Below, piece after piece: positions 10,851-21,764 of a stretch of DNA of 64,000 bases (position 1 is the first letter of the stretch; each line of letters starts with the position of its first letter). Under the pieces are notes generated by a model that saw only the letters and a list, made by a program, of their open reading frames with translations, did no database searches and had not been told where the DNA came from. The position numbers and the translations under genes are program-made. Source of the stretch: Chaenocephalus aceratus (taxonomy: Eukaryota > Chordata > Actinopteri > Perciformes > Channichthyidae); contig CM043791.1 of NCBI GenBank assembly GCA_023974075.1, positions 2,264,009 to 2,328,008 on the forward strand, written 5' to 3'.

Positions 10851-11715
10851 ACCAAGAAATGCAAGAGATATTCACCCAGTTTGAGAGAACCTTACCGAGA
10901 CCTATTAACCCAGCTTGAGAGAACCTTACCGAGAGCTATTAACCCAGCTCTGAAGGACAGAGCCTACCGGGAGAGAGTATACCAGGGGTTTCCCCCCCTC
11001 TCCCCGATGAAATCCAAAAAAGCCAGTCTTTTTATGCTCAAAAAACCGGATAGAAAACCCACAAACACCTCCTCTATACCCAACCAACATATTCTATTGG
11101 CTCTGGCATAAGACACACCTTCCCAAGTTTGTGTAAAACAAAACATGACTAGACATATTCTATGACTATGACATAACCACCTTTTTGAGGCCTCAATCTG
11201 TTTCTCCTTAAGTCCGGAGCCCCCCTCCCTGCTGTGAGAGGAGAGGGAAGAAACTGCCTACTCTCTTATCAGTGACACCCATAAATCATTATAAGTCTTA
11301 CACTCAATTTAACAAACCACTTGGTTTATACTGTAAATATAGAAAAGCATATAATATGAAGCATTTTCATTGTGGGTTATACAAGAATATAATTGATTAT
11401 ATTTGATTATAACTAACTTTCGTTTTAAGTATTTACTTCATACTATGAAGTTCTCAACACCCTCTTTTGAAAACGCAAAGTTATAAAACAGCAACAACTA
11501 AAATTGTAAGCATACCTACATATTCAAAAACCATCAAGAAGCATTCTCATTATGGGTTCATACAAGAATACGATTGATCATATATGATTTATAACTAACT
11601 TTCGTTTAAAGTATTTACTTCATACTATGAAGATCTCAACACCCTCTTTTTTAAAACGCAAAGTTATCAAACAGCAACAGAAAAAATCGTAAAAACACAT
11701 ACATATTACATCCGT

Positions 11716-13211
11716 AAAACTTCATGCATCAATATCATGAAAAGTTCTTCAGTATGTGTAATCAGGACGACCTTTTGATGAACCTGGTGTGGAGAACGCC
11801 GAAAACATAGTACCTCACTGGAATGTTCTCGTCATCACAGGTCAGGCACCCGAGTAAAAAGAGTCATGATGATCATAGATTTGTACGCACCCCCACTCGG
11901 CCTGACACTTGCAGGAGCGGGGGGCCTACAGTATCTGTTGTTATCTGATGTAAATCCTTGACCCTGACCATGGAGGGGTTGAGGTTCCTCCCTGGATGAC
12001 ACCTCCAAACGAAAGCCAGATAACTCGGCCGACAGTTGTTATGGATTTTTTAGACCTCGTCAATAATCGCTCATGACTTTGTGACAAGGTCAATGAGGCC
12101 CCACACAATGATAGCACAAACGAGGAACCAGAAGCATATGAAACAGCTTAGCTGGCCCTCGCTCATGGCATCCTGTGTGTGCAGTGTGAGTGTGGTGCTG
12201 GTGGTGACTTGGCACGTCACTTGTTGTCGTCTGTTTCTACCGTCTCTCCTGGCCTGTGACTACGACCTTGCAGTGGCTGACGTGGACCCACGTGGTGAAG
12301 TGGACCAGTGTCAGGGGTAGGTAGGGCTGCTGCTACCTGGCGTCTGATGTCTGACCATGCAGTTATCAGGTAGTCGTCCCTTTTTTGGGAAATCCACTGC
12401 GATTGGAGTGGCTCAGCGGGTAGAGATGCAGCCTGTCCCTCAGAGCTGGAAGAAACATCATCCTCCACTGGCAGGGGTACAGGTGACTCAGCCGCTGGCT
12501 TCATGCTGCACAGGTTTCCTGGGTCCAGGACTTGGCTTCACTTGAGGCACTGTGACTGAAGTTTCCCTGCTAGGGAGGTTCAAATCCTCTTGGTAGATTG
12601 CTGAGGTATTCATCTCAACAATATAGCTAAGATCAAGTTTAAATCATTTCTCTGATTCATAAAAAGTTGTTTTCAGTTTAAAAACTTCCCCAAGGGTTTT
12701 CTCAAGCACTGGGCCATAACTTACTCTTATCAGTTTAACGACCTGACAGCCCTGCACCTCCATGCTGTGTGAAAACCAGCAAAAAAGAAGGAGGAAGATG
12801 TGCTCAAAAAAAATCTAATTTAAATGAATACTGTTGTAGGGTGTAGGCATATAACGATTAAAATAACTGAAAAGAAAATTAATAGTGTAAAATTAAAAAA
12901 CAATGAGAAAAATAATACAAAGATTATTTCCCATTTCCTCTTTGATACTGAGGTATTCTCCATTCAAGCTCCAATGATCCATATGCTAATAGACAGAGTT
13001 TCCTCTTGCCATCTTTCTTTGCATAATACTAAAGATTCTAACAGTTCTACTGCTAAATCCTTTGCATTTTGAGCTATTACTTGTTACTCAGACTTAAATT
13101 CCCTCTTTTGCTCTATAAAATATCCCTTGGCACTGAATTTACCAAGACAAATTCTAAATTCTTGCGGGAAGATCCCACAAAAAGCCATCCTCTCCTGTGG
13201 AAGAAAGCACA
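11716..13211. other. Internal endogenous retrovirus sequence, unassigned
   Basis: This lies between the integrase remnant and the 3' LTR. The longest minus-strand frame (12504-12217) is Pro/Ser/Gln-rich with no recognised domain. By position it would be the env or accessory region, but no signal peptide, fusion or membrane segment was recognised. Confidence 0.35.
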
Positions 13212-14010
13212 TTAACTGCCACGGGTGTGTGCAAAACATGTCATGTGATGTGAGACTGATAGAATCAACAGTGTGTGTTGTAGATGCATTCGCAGTTTCG
13301 GTATGAGGATTTTTTTTTTTTTTTTTTTTTTTTGTGGAGACAATATTTTCTCATCTGAAATAGGCCCTACATGGCCTAAACTGCTGTGTAGTTCACGCAC
13401 AACCTGAGGAGCTTCTTCAGGGGGTACGTGAATGCTTCTACCCTTTTTCCATATTCTAGGGAATATGGAAGTCAGGTGGTTAACTCTTCCCCGGCTTTAA
13501 GCAAGGTAAAACTTCTCTATTTCCCTGATAGTCTAATTTGATCTTATCTGTATGGCTACGGACATGATTCCACTCTAGGTACATGCCTGCCTTTAACTCT
13601 GTAATAAGACCCTCACTTGAAGGGCATGTGTAAGTGCTTCACCTTCCACATTGGTCAACTGCCTTTGTTCCCAGTTATTAAGCTCTTCTTTACCCGCTTT
13701 GTAACAATAATCAGTAACAATACGGATGTGTGTTATTTTACGTTGTTTAGCAAAAAGAAGTCCCTCAACAAATGGCCTTTGCCTCAGCAGTTTGTGCTGT
13801 ACCTGGTATTGCACCCTTTTGCTTGCAAAGTACTTCACCTGAATTAGTTTTCATTATAAAGGCCCAAGTGGCTGCTTGGTCACCTTTTCGCAAACTCCCC
13901 TCTGTAAACAGTGTTACCTTTGGAGCAGCGGTTTTCTTTAAGGGTTTCAATGTTTCCCTGTGTGGCTTACTACCTGTGGTCCTAAACTCCACATCTGGAT
14001 CTGACATCAT
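13212..14010 (-). pseudogene. Retroviral pol remnant: RNase H and start of integrase
   Basis: Read leftward, 14010-13600 shows an RNase H fold with the motif TLFTEGS, where the usual catalytic Asp of TDGS is Glu. It continues with AEAKAI and IRIVTDY, the latter carrying a later catalytic Asp. A frame change occurs near 13800. Next comes a short LHSSLGHVG segment at about 13390, typical of the zinc-binding start of a retroviral integrase. A poly-T run (13309-13334) and stops end the homology. It cannot be functional. Confidence 0.65.
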
Positions 14011-14674
14011 CTTCTGCCATTTTCCATTCTTATTCTCTCAGTTTTTTGATATTGATATTTTTGTTCTGGTGTTAAGATAATTTTTTGAATCTCCCTCTTT
14101 TCTTAACAACTGGAGCTATGTCTATTTTAGATCTGACTTGGTCAAGAGTTGATTTGTTCTTTGGTGAGAGGAACACTATTCCCCTTGTGCTGGGTGGGGG
14201 TGGGTAGCCTGCTTTTGGGAGAGTTTCTTATCTCCATCTTCCTCTCTGTGCTGAGGCCATAAAACTTTTAATGGGTCGCTCCGTGGTCTGCTCAGATTTT
14301 CTGACCCTGTCTCTGACCCTGTGTGTTGGGTTTTTCTGCAGCACCTCAGGAGCAGAGAAAGGGGGAGATTCTTTTTTCCAAAAGTGCAAGCTCCTTCATG
14401 AGCAAAATAGTTTAGTTGATTTTGGTAAAGTATTTGAGCTTTAGCTTCGCAAAAAAACTTCCTCATATTAGTTTTGAAGATATTTTTGGGGTTTGATATC
14501 TGCTGATAGTTCCCACTTAGGTTTTCTCTTCAAAGTACTCAATATAATTCATATTATTCATATAATATGAAGCATTTTCATTGTGGGTTATACAAGAATA
14601 TAATTGATTATATTTGATTATAACTAACTTTCGTTTTAAGTATTTACTTCATACTATGAAGTTCTCAACAGGAT

Positions 14675-14799
14675 GCAGTCACCACAAGATGATATAACGC
14701 TAGTGTTTGAGCCCGATGTGAACCCTCGCTGGGCAGAAGGGCTCGAATTCTGCGACACGCTCGTAAAGGTGAGAAAAGGCACCAAACCATCCATTCTTG
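14675..14799 (+). pseudogene. Gypsy pol fragment between two insertions
   Basis: A 125-bp island of Gypsy sequence between the endogenous retrovirus and the hAT element. It reads EPDVNPRWAEGLEFCDTLVK in the open frame, joining the protease half (to 9812) to the RT half (from 16093). It shows that both insertions hit the same linker about 125 bp apart. Confidence 0.7.
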
Positions 14800-16084
14800 C
14801 AGGGCTCGAGCTTAAGGACGTCCCGTCGTCCCGGGGCCGAAAAAAATAGTGTCGGGGAGGATAAAAAATAATTTTGGGACGAATTTGGGACGAGAGTTAA
14901 AATAAAAATATCCTGCTAACTCTACTATAAACGGCGATGAAAATGAAACCGACTGCACATTTTGTGTAGCACACAGTTATTAAACCTCCTTGTCAACATA
15001 AACACACGCGCACAAAACATTTAGCAACCCGCAAAATACACACACATGTAGCCACTGCTGTGCCGCTGGCTGTCAGCCAGCCGCCCAGCTGGCTGTGCCC
15101 GCGAATTCCTGGTCCGCAAATTCGCGCTCTCTATGGTCTAGCCAGATTAATATAATATGGCTCTGGGTCTAGCTATGTACTGAGTGTGTGTATTTCGCGG
15201 GTTGAGTGATGTACAATGACAATGGCATCCGGTGGAGGAATTCTCAAATGTTTTACCGTTACATCACAAAAACGCACAGCAGAACCAGACCCTGGAGCGC
15301 CGGCCTCTTTATTATTTGTTCCTCTTCATCCCCTATGGGTAATAAGGCTGAGAAGAGAACCCTCCATCGTATTTAGTCCTTAGCAATATGCTGCGCCTCT
15401 CCCCATGTAGGGATGGGTACCGAGCTCCGGTATTAAACGGGCCCCGGGCCGGAATTATTAAAGACAGTGGTAACGTTAAGCTCCGACGTTATCGGTACAG
15501 GAGACATTTAAAAAATATATGTCATATATTATTGGTACATACACATTATATCGCAGTTTTAGTTTCACCAACTCCGTTTCTAATATGCAATAAGACTAAA
15601 ACATGCGTCTATGATGTATTTCCGAGCTTTCCAATCCAGATGAGATCTCTCTGTCCCGTCTGTGTGCGAGGGGGCGGGCCGTTTGTAAAGGTCTCCTGAC
15701 TGTGTTACAGACTGTCATCCTGGTTAGTGGTTACTCTGGGTTCTGTCTTCAGGACAGTGTTGGATTTGTTTTGATAATTGGATGGGACTTGATTGGATTC
15801 AATATTAGAGTAATTTTCTCGTTTGTGTGTTTGTTTAAATATATTTGGCCTTTGTGTATGTGATTGAATGATTTACTCAAATAAAAAGGTTGATGAATTA
15901 TCATCTAATGATTTGTATGATGTTTTATTTATGTTAAAGGTCACTTTGAATGATTTTAACTAATGATAATGTAGAAAAAATAAAAAATAAAATTCGGGAC
16001 GGTCCACATTAATTTCGGGACGGCTTGGATTGTATTTCGGGACGGTTCCGGGAGGATGGGGAAAAAAGTTAGTCGAGAGCCCTG
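14800..16084. mobile_element. Non-autonomous hAT element in Gypsy pol, 8-bp duplication
   Basis: Flanked by the perfect octamer cattcttg (14792-14799 and 16085-16092). The ends are cagggctcgag and its inverse gagagccctg, giving a CAGGGCTC terminal repeat. It is 1285 bp. Subterminal repeats of cgggacgg occur at the right end (about 15995-16050). No transposase was recognised. Confidence 0.88.
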
Positions 16085-16092
16085 CATTCTTG

Positions 16093-18710
16093 TGAGTGTG
16101 CAGAACCCTACGGACCATGAAATAGTGTTGGCAGGTAGAACTGTGATTGGAACTGTCCAGCAAATTCAGGCAGTGTACCCAGCCTCAATACTAGAGGGGT
16201 CTCGCCCTGCACCAAGCCCGATTAATCACATCAGAGTTGAAGAGAACCAAGCTGCTAATGATGTATGGGATCCGCCTGTGAAGCTGAGCCACCTTAGTGA
16301 GCTAGAGCAAGAGAAAGTCCACCAGATGTTGAGAGAGGAGTCTTCCTCCTTTTCACAAACAGATGATGACATTGGCTGCATCGAGAACCTGCAACTAAAT
16401 ATATCGCTGAAAGACACAGAAGCTGTGGCAAAAAGATACATTTATGTGCCTAAGCCGTTATACAGAGAAATGAAGGACTACTTGCATGATCTGATTGCAC
16501 AAGGCTGGGTTAAGAAGTCCAACTCGCCATATGCATCACCAGTCGTTTGTGTTCGGAAAAAAGATGGGAGTTTGAGACTCTGTATTGACTTCCGGGAACT
16601 GAACAGAAAAACTCTCCCCGACCGCCAACCTATTCCCAGAGTGCAGGACATCATGGATGGCCTTGGAGGAAACTCCTGGTTTTCGCTTTTGGATCAAGGG
16701 AAAGCCTATCACCAGGGCTTCATGGCCAAAGAGAGCAGACACATGACTGCTTTTGTGACTCCCTGGGGTCTTTATGAATGGATCAGGATTCCCTTCGGAC
16801 TAATGAACGCCCCAGCTGCCTTCCAGCCTTGCATGGAAGAATGTTTGGTAGGGCTGAGAGATGAAATATGTATCCCGTATCTGGATGACACCCTAGTCTT
16901 TAGCAGATCATTCGACGACCATGTAGAACATGTGAGGACAGGACAGTGCTAACGACTACGGCAGCATGGGATAAAACTGAAGCCCAGCAAGTGCGAAGTG
17001 TTCAGGAATGAGGTTCGCTACCTTGGGCGAATTGTGTCTGCTGAGGGAAGTCAAAAGGACCCTGCTGATAGGCTTGCTGTGAGAGTTTTAAAGGAGAAGA
17101 GACCAAAGACTGTGGGAGAGCTGAGGGCAGTCATGGGACTACTGAGTTACTATCGACAGTATATTAGGAACTTCTCTCAAACAGCTGGACCTCTCTATGC
17201 CCTACTTGAAGCAGGCCCTGGAACATCTAAAAAAATACAACAACGCAAGAACAAAGACAGGAAAAATGAAGAACGGAGGAACCAGCTCACATCAGCTGAT
17301 AACGCGGACTGACAAACATCAGCAGATACTGGAACAATTGATTGACTGTCTGATTGAGCCACCAATACTTGGATTCCCGGACTTCAACAAACCTTTTATC
17401 TTGCACACGGATGCGTCAAACCAAGGGTTAGGTGCAGTGTTGTATCAAGAACAGGGGGGGAAGCTATGTGGAATAGCTTATGCATCTCGCACACTGACCA
17501 GAGCTGAGAAAAACTACCATCTTCATTCAGGGAAATTAGAATTCCTCGCTTTAAAGTGGGCGCCGGTCACTGAGAGATTTCGAGACTACCTGATCAGCTC
17601 ACCTTGCACTGTGTTCACGGATAACAATCCCCTTATCTATGTGTTGTCAACAGCCAAACTCAACGCCACAGGATATAGGTGGGTCGCTGAGCTAGCAGAT
17701 TTCCATCTTACCCTCAGATATCGTCCGGGCAGAGAAAATTGTGATGCTGATGGCCTTTCAAGAATGCCATGTGACATTGAAACGATGATGCAAGAATGTA
17801 CAGAGGAAATGTTGTCTCCTTCAATCGAAGCTACAGTGCAAGGAGTGGAAGCAAGAGATACGAACATAGTGTGGTCCGTGATTGCTATTGAGTGTGAGAC
17901 AGATGAGAGGACACTGACACCTCTTTCAAAGTCAACCATATGTCAAGCTCAACAGGATGATCAAAACATTGGCCCTGTGATAAAGTCTAAACAGCTAGGT
18001 AAGAGGCCTGCAGGACACGAGCTGAAATCATTCAATGCTCAGACTAAATGCTTACTCCGCGACTGGGAAAAACTCAGCCTTGATGAAGATGGCATACTTC
18101 ACAGAAAGACTGCTTTCAGGACACAACTGGTCCTACCAGAAAAGTACAAAAAAACTGTTCTGAGACAACTCCACGATGAAATGGGGTATCAAGGTGGGGA
18201 ATGCACAACATCACTTGTTCAAGACCGTTTCTTCTGGCCACATATGCAGCAGGAAATAGAGCATGACGTGTCTCAGAGCTGTGCTTGCCTCAAACAGAAG
18301 AAGCCCTACAGAGAGACAAGAGCTCCTCCCCCCGTCCATTGTCACCACACAGCCATTCAAATTGGTATCAATTGACTTTCTGCATTTAGATAAATGTAAG
18401 GGTGGATATGAATACATCTTGGTAATAGTCGATCATTACACACGCTTTGCACAAGCCTACGCCACAATGTCAAAATCCGCCAAGACAGTGGCAGATAAGG
18501 TGTTTAATGGTTATGCACTGAAGTTCGGATTTCCTCGGAGAATCCACCACGATCAGGGAGGTGAATTTGAAAATCAATTATTTGCACAGCTGAAGAAAAA
18601 CTGTGGAGGGATGGGCTCAAGAACCACGCCCTACCACCCGGAAGGGAATGGTCAAGTTGAAAGGTTCAACAGAACGCTGCTGCAAATGCTAAACGATTCG
18701 CCACCGATTC
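16093..18710 (+). pseudogene. Gypsy pol: reverse transcriptase, RNase H, integrase
   Basis: RT (about 16400-17190) carries [19 protein letters not shown], the WFSLLDQ segment, [11 protein letters not shown] and the YLDD active site near 16878. A stop at about 16950 breaks it and the thumb resumes at 16998. RNase H (about 17380-17760) has HTDAS, GKLEFLALKW and FTDNNPL. Integrase (about 18120-18700) has an N-terminal H/C cluster and a DDE core: SIDFLHL, HHDQGGEF and NGQVERFNR. The frame changes near 17200-17310 and 18320. It breaks off at about 18700 before the integrase C-terminus. Confidence 0.88.
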
Positions 18711-19080
18711 GACATGTTGAATCGGTGGGTTTTCGGCCGAAAAGGTGTCGGCAAGGCTGAAAAGACACGACGGTGCGGGACACACCAATCTGAGTAGGGC
18801 GTGTCGACGCTCATCGTCGGCCTGACGCCCATCGACGGCCAAAATCGTCTTGGTGTGTCTGGGCCTTTAAAGCATCACGACCATCGACCCAACGCCGTCC
18901 CCCATTGTTTTTGTTGTGAGCGGCATTTGGGAGAAAATCAGCGACGTAAATGGTAACGTCATGATGCAGCAGCAGTCGGGCTCTGAGCACTGGAAACACA
19001 AGTGGTGCTACAGAGAATAACCAGTTAAGCACCAGAACGGTTCTGGAACCGGAACCGGTTTGGTGGAAAAGTAGCATAGT
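18700..19080. other. Unassigned repeat-like DNA at the Gypsy 3' break
   Basis: A near-palindrome (ccgattcgacatgttgaatcgg, about 18702-18723) opens a GC-rich stretch that reads like the end of a DNA transposon. No matching opposite end was found. Confidence 0.3.
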
Positions 19081-19221
19081 GTTTATTGGTGGTTGGCAAA
19101 CAACTTAAGAGTACTGGAGTGTGAAACAAGAGCTATTGAGTCAGTGTTGTGGTGCTGTTGCTTTGGTCTGGATCTGTGAGCTAACCACGCCCCGTTCATT
19201 TGAATATAAGAAATGGAAATG

Positions 19222-19340
19222 TAATGTGGCATTATGAAATAAAAGTCCCCTGAACTAAATAAATGTGGCATTATGAAATAAAAGTCTCTTGAAATAAATA
19301 CATGTGGCATTATGAAATAAAAGTCGCATCAAATAAATAA
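19222..19340. repeat. Short tandem repeat, three units
   Basis: Three copies of a unit near 40 bp containing atgtggcattatgaaataaa followed by agtc and an ATAAAT-rich spacer. It is AT-rich and non-coding. Confidence 0.8.
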
Positions 19341-19394
19341 ATTTGTATTTAAATGTACATTTATATATATTAATTGCCGTTATTTATTTCAGAA

Positions 19395-20470
19395 TGTATT
19401 TCATGGCAAGGCAAGGCAAGTTTATTTATATAACACCTTTCAACACAAGGCAATTCAAGGTGCTTTACAAAAATGAAAGACATTCAGACAAAGGCATTTA
19501 AAAACAGTCATTAAAAAGAAAAGATAATAAAAGAAACATTAAAAGAAAAAATACATGAATACAAATTACATGAATAAAAAGTTACAGTGCAGTTTAAGAT
19601 ATGAATAGTTCACACATAAGTTCCACTTTACTGATGAACACAACGGCTCAGTTTCAATTAAAAGCAGCGACAAAAAGGAAAGTTTTTAGTCTGGATTTAA
19701 AAGTTGTAAGAGTTGCAGCGGACCTGCAGGTTTCTGGGAGTTTGTTCCAGATGTTTGGAGCATATTAACTGAACGCTGCTTTACCATGTTTAGTTCTGAC
19801 TCTGGGGACAGAAAGCTGACCAGTCCCTGAAGACCTGAGAGATCTGGATGGTTCATAATTTAGCAGGAGGTCAGTAATGTATTTTGGGCCTAAACCATTC
19901 AGTGCTTTATAAACCAGCAGCAGTATTTAGAAATCTATTCTTTGACACACAGGAAGCCAGTGTAAAGACTTCAGAACAGGAGTGATGTGATCCACTTTCT
20001 TAGTGTCAGTGAGGACTCGAGCAGCAGCGTTCTGAATTAGCTGCAGCTTTCTAATAGATGTTTTAGTGAGACCTGTGAAGACAACATTGCAGTAGTCGAG
20101 TCTACTGAAGATAAAGGCATGGACAAGTTTTTCCAAATCCTGCTGTGACATTAGTCTTTTAATCCTAGATATGTTCTTTAGGTGATAGTAGGCTGATTTA
20201 GTAACTGTTTTAATGTGACTGTTGAAACTCAGGTCAGAGTCCATGACTACACCTAGATTTCTGGCTTTATCTGTTGTTTTGAACATTGCACACTGAAGCT
20301 CAGCGCTAACTTTTATACGTTCTGCCTTGGCTCCAAAAACCATTACCTCAGTTTTATCTTTGTTTCATTGGAGAAAGTTCTGACACATCCAGTCATTGAT
20401 TTGTTCAATGCACTTACTCAGTGTTTGAATTGGAGCATAGTCTCCTGGTGAAATGGTTATGTAAATGTGT
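19395..20470 (-). mobile_element. 3' end of an L2/CR1-like LINE
   Basis: The minus-strand frame 20343-19927 matches the C-terminal part of LINE RTs: ARNLGVVMDSDLSF, SRLDYCNVVFTGL, KLQLIQNAAARVLT and LKSLHWLPVCQRI. The plus-strand 'aaggcaaggcaagtttattta' near 19405 is the characteristic fish LINE 3' tail. The element is 5' truncated near 20470. Confidence 0.8.
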
Positions 20471-20479
20471 GTGTAACCT

Positions 20480-21756
20480 TATTTATTTATTTCATAGGCA
20501 TATTTATATATATATATATATGTATTTACTTAATTATTCATGTATTTATTTATTTAATTTTGGCTTAAACGGCATTCCATACCGTTGAAGTGTCCTCTCG
20601 GTATCAATCAGTGAATCAGTGACTGATTTGTTCCAGGGTCAGCGATGAAATGGAACTTTGTTAAATAAATGCACCATTCAAAAGTTGAGAGTTTAAGAAG
20701 CACCAAAGATTACAAAGCAATTCAAAGATTATTATACCTGTTCAAGTTTTAATTAGTAAGCTAACAACAACTGATAATCACACATGAAGCTGTGTGGGAG
20801 TGGGAGCTGGTTCCTTTGGATCTCTGTGTTCTGTTCTGTGGGCCTCTTTCTCTCTCCTTCATTCAAATGTAAGTAGCTTTATTAGCATGACCATAATGAC
20901 ATACAGTATTGCCAATTATGACAAATATACATAAATATACATTTCGAATGCATCGTCATGTTCATACATTTTGAACAGAAGCAAAATTAGCATGTGACAG
21001 TGTTATCTGTGTTCGTTATTCTCGCGTCCAGGAAAGAAGCTTTAAAAAAGGAGACTAATTGAGTCTCTGAGAAGGTTCAAATGGTTACTTTAATTAAAAA
21101 TATGGCGCGGTAATGTTACAATCAGGAGATTGTTCAGTCAGGAGTGAAAGGCTGCAGCTTCCTCTCCCAGGTGGTGGCCGTGAAGAAGAGAGCTCACAAG
21201 CCTTCGTCTTTCCCGCGTGCTGGCTGTTCGCTCCTCCTCTCTGGGAGCTGTAGAGACGTAGGGGACTTCCCCCCTCGTTCTTCTGTGTCCGATATCGTGT
21301 TAAACAGAGGATTTCGACATTTTACATTCATTGCTTACTTCCACATGCCTTTTCTCCTCCTTATCTCTTTCATAACTTTATATGTAATACATGTTAACGG
21401 CGTCAATAGCCACTTTAATGATACTAATGGACGGTAGTTCCGGATGTCGTCATGAAGGATTTTGAGAATAAAAGCTTGGTAATGAGAACTTCCGTTTTTT
21501 TCCAGAATAAAATAGCATTTAAACTGACGGTATGTTTAAGGTACATTATGCCATAAAACATTGATTTTAATTTCTAACAAAAGCAATATACTTTTTGAAC
21601 AGAACAAAAGAAAATGTGAATCAATGATTATTGTGCAGATGATAAATCTATATAATACACAGTAATATTTTTTGTTTTTTAGTTTCTTTTTCAAGGAATT
21701 AAGGATGCCTAACATATTGGGAAGACTTACCTGACAGGTTTGCATTTTGGCATTGT
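20480..21756. other. No gene recognised
   Basis: AT-rich spacer. A 97-codon open frame at 21144-21437 has no recognisable domain and low-complexity hydrophobic content, so it is not called. Confidence 0.5.
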
Positions 21757-21764
21757 ATGAGTCT

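Larger units (their letters stand above)
9813..11641 (-). repeat. 3' LTR of the endogenous retrovirus
   Basis: On the minus strand the LTR runs from TGTTGAG (11459 or 11641) to CTAAACA (9813), giving about 1.65 kb or 1.83 kb. The two possible starts exist because a segment of about 181 bp, containing the purine tract and the first part of U3, is tandemly duplicated (11353-11534 and 11535-11715). The same U3 start recurs at 14670-14560 as the remnant 5' LTR. Internal tandem repeats (10398-10703 and 10733-10850) lie within U3. Confidence 0.7.
9813..14670 (-). mobile_element. Endogenous retrovirus, defective, inserted in Gypsy pol
   Basis: The insert is flanked by the tetramer ggat (9809-9812 and 14671-14674) and its ends are TG...CA. 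Orientation is minus. A purine tract (aaaaagaggg, reverse strand of about 11642-11655) sits directly before the 3' LTR start, and RNase H and integrase motifs read leftward. The 5' LTR is reduced to about 110 bp (14670-14560). Gag and most of pol are deleted and no env was recognised. The long LTR and RNase H style suggest a foamy-virus-like or class III lineage, a tentative call. The copy is clearly inactive. Confidence 0.75.
5222..18710 (+). mobile_element. Decayed Ty3/Gypsy-type LTR retrotransposon, multiply interrupted
   Basis: Plus-strand order is leader, gag, MYND-like finger, aspartic protease, RT, RNase H, integrase. RT before integrase defines the Ty3/Gypsy order. Three later insertions split it: a PIF/Harbinger element (6367-6970) in a non-coding segment before gag, an endogenous retrovirus (9813-14670) and a hAT element (14800-16084), both in the protease-RT linker. 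The copy has many stops and frameshifts. It ends abruptly near 18700 inside integrase, with no 3' LTR. The 5' boundary is uncertain. Confidence 0.8.

Noticed and set aside
21144..21437. A 97-codon hydrophobic open frame
   Set aside because: No homology recognised, no splice context, and the surrounding DNA is AT-rich spacer.
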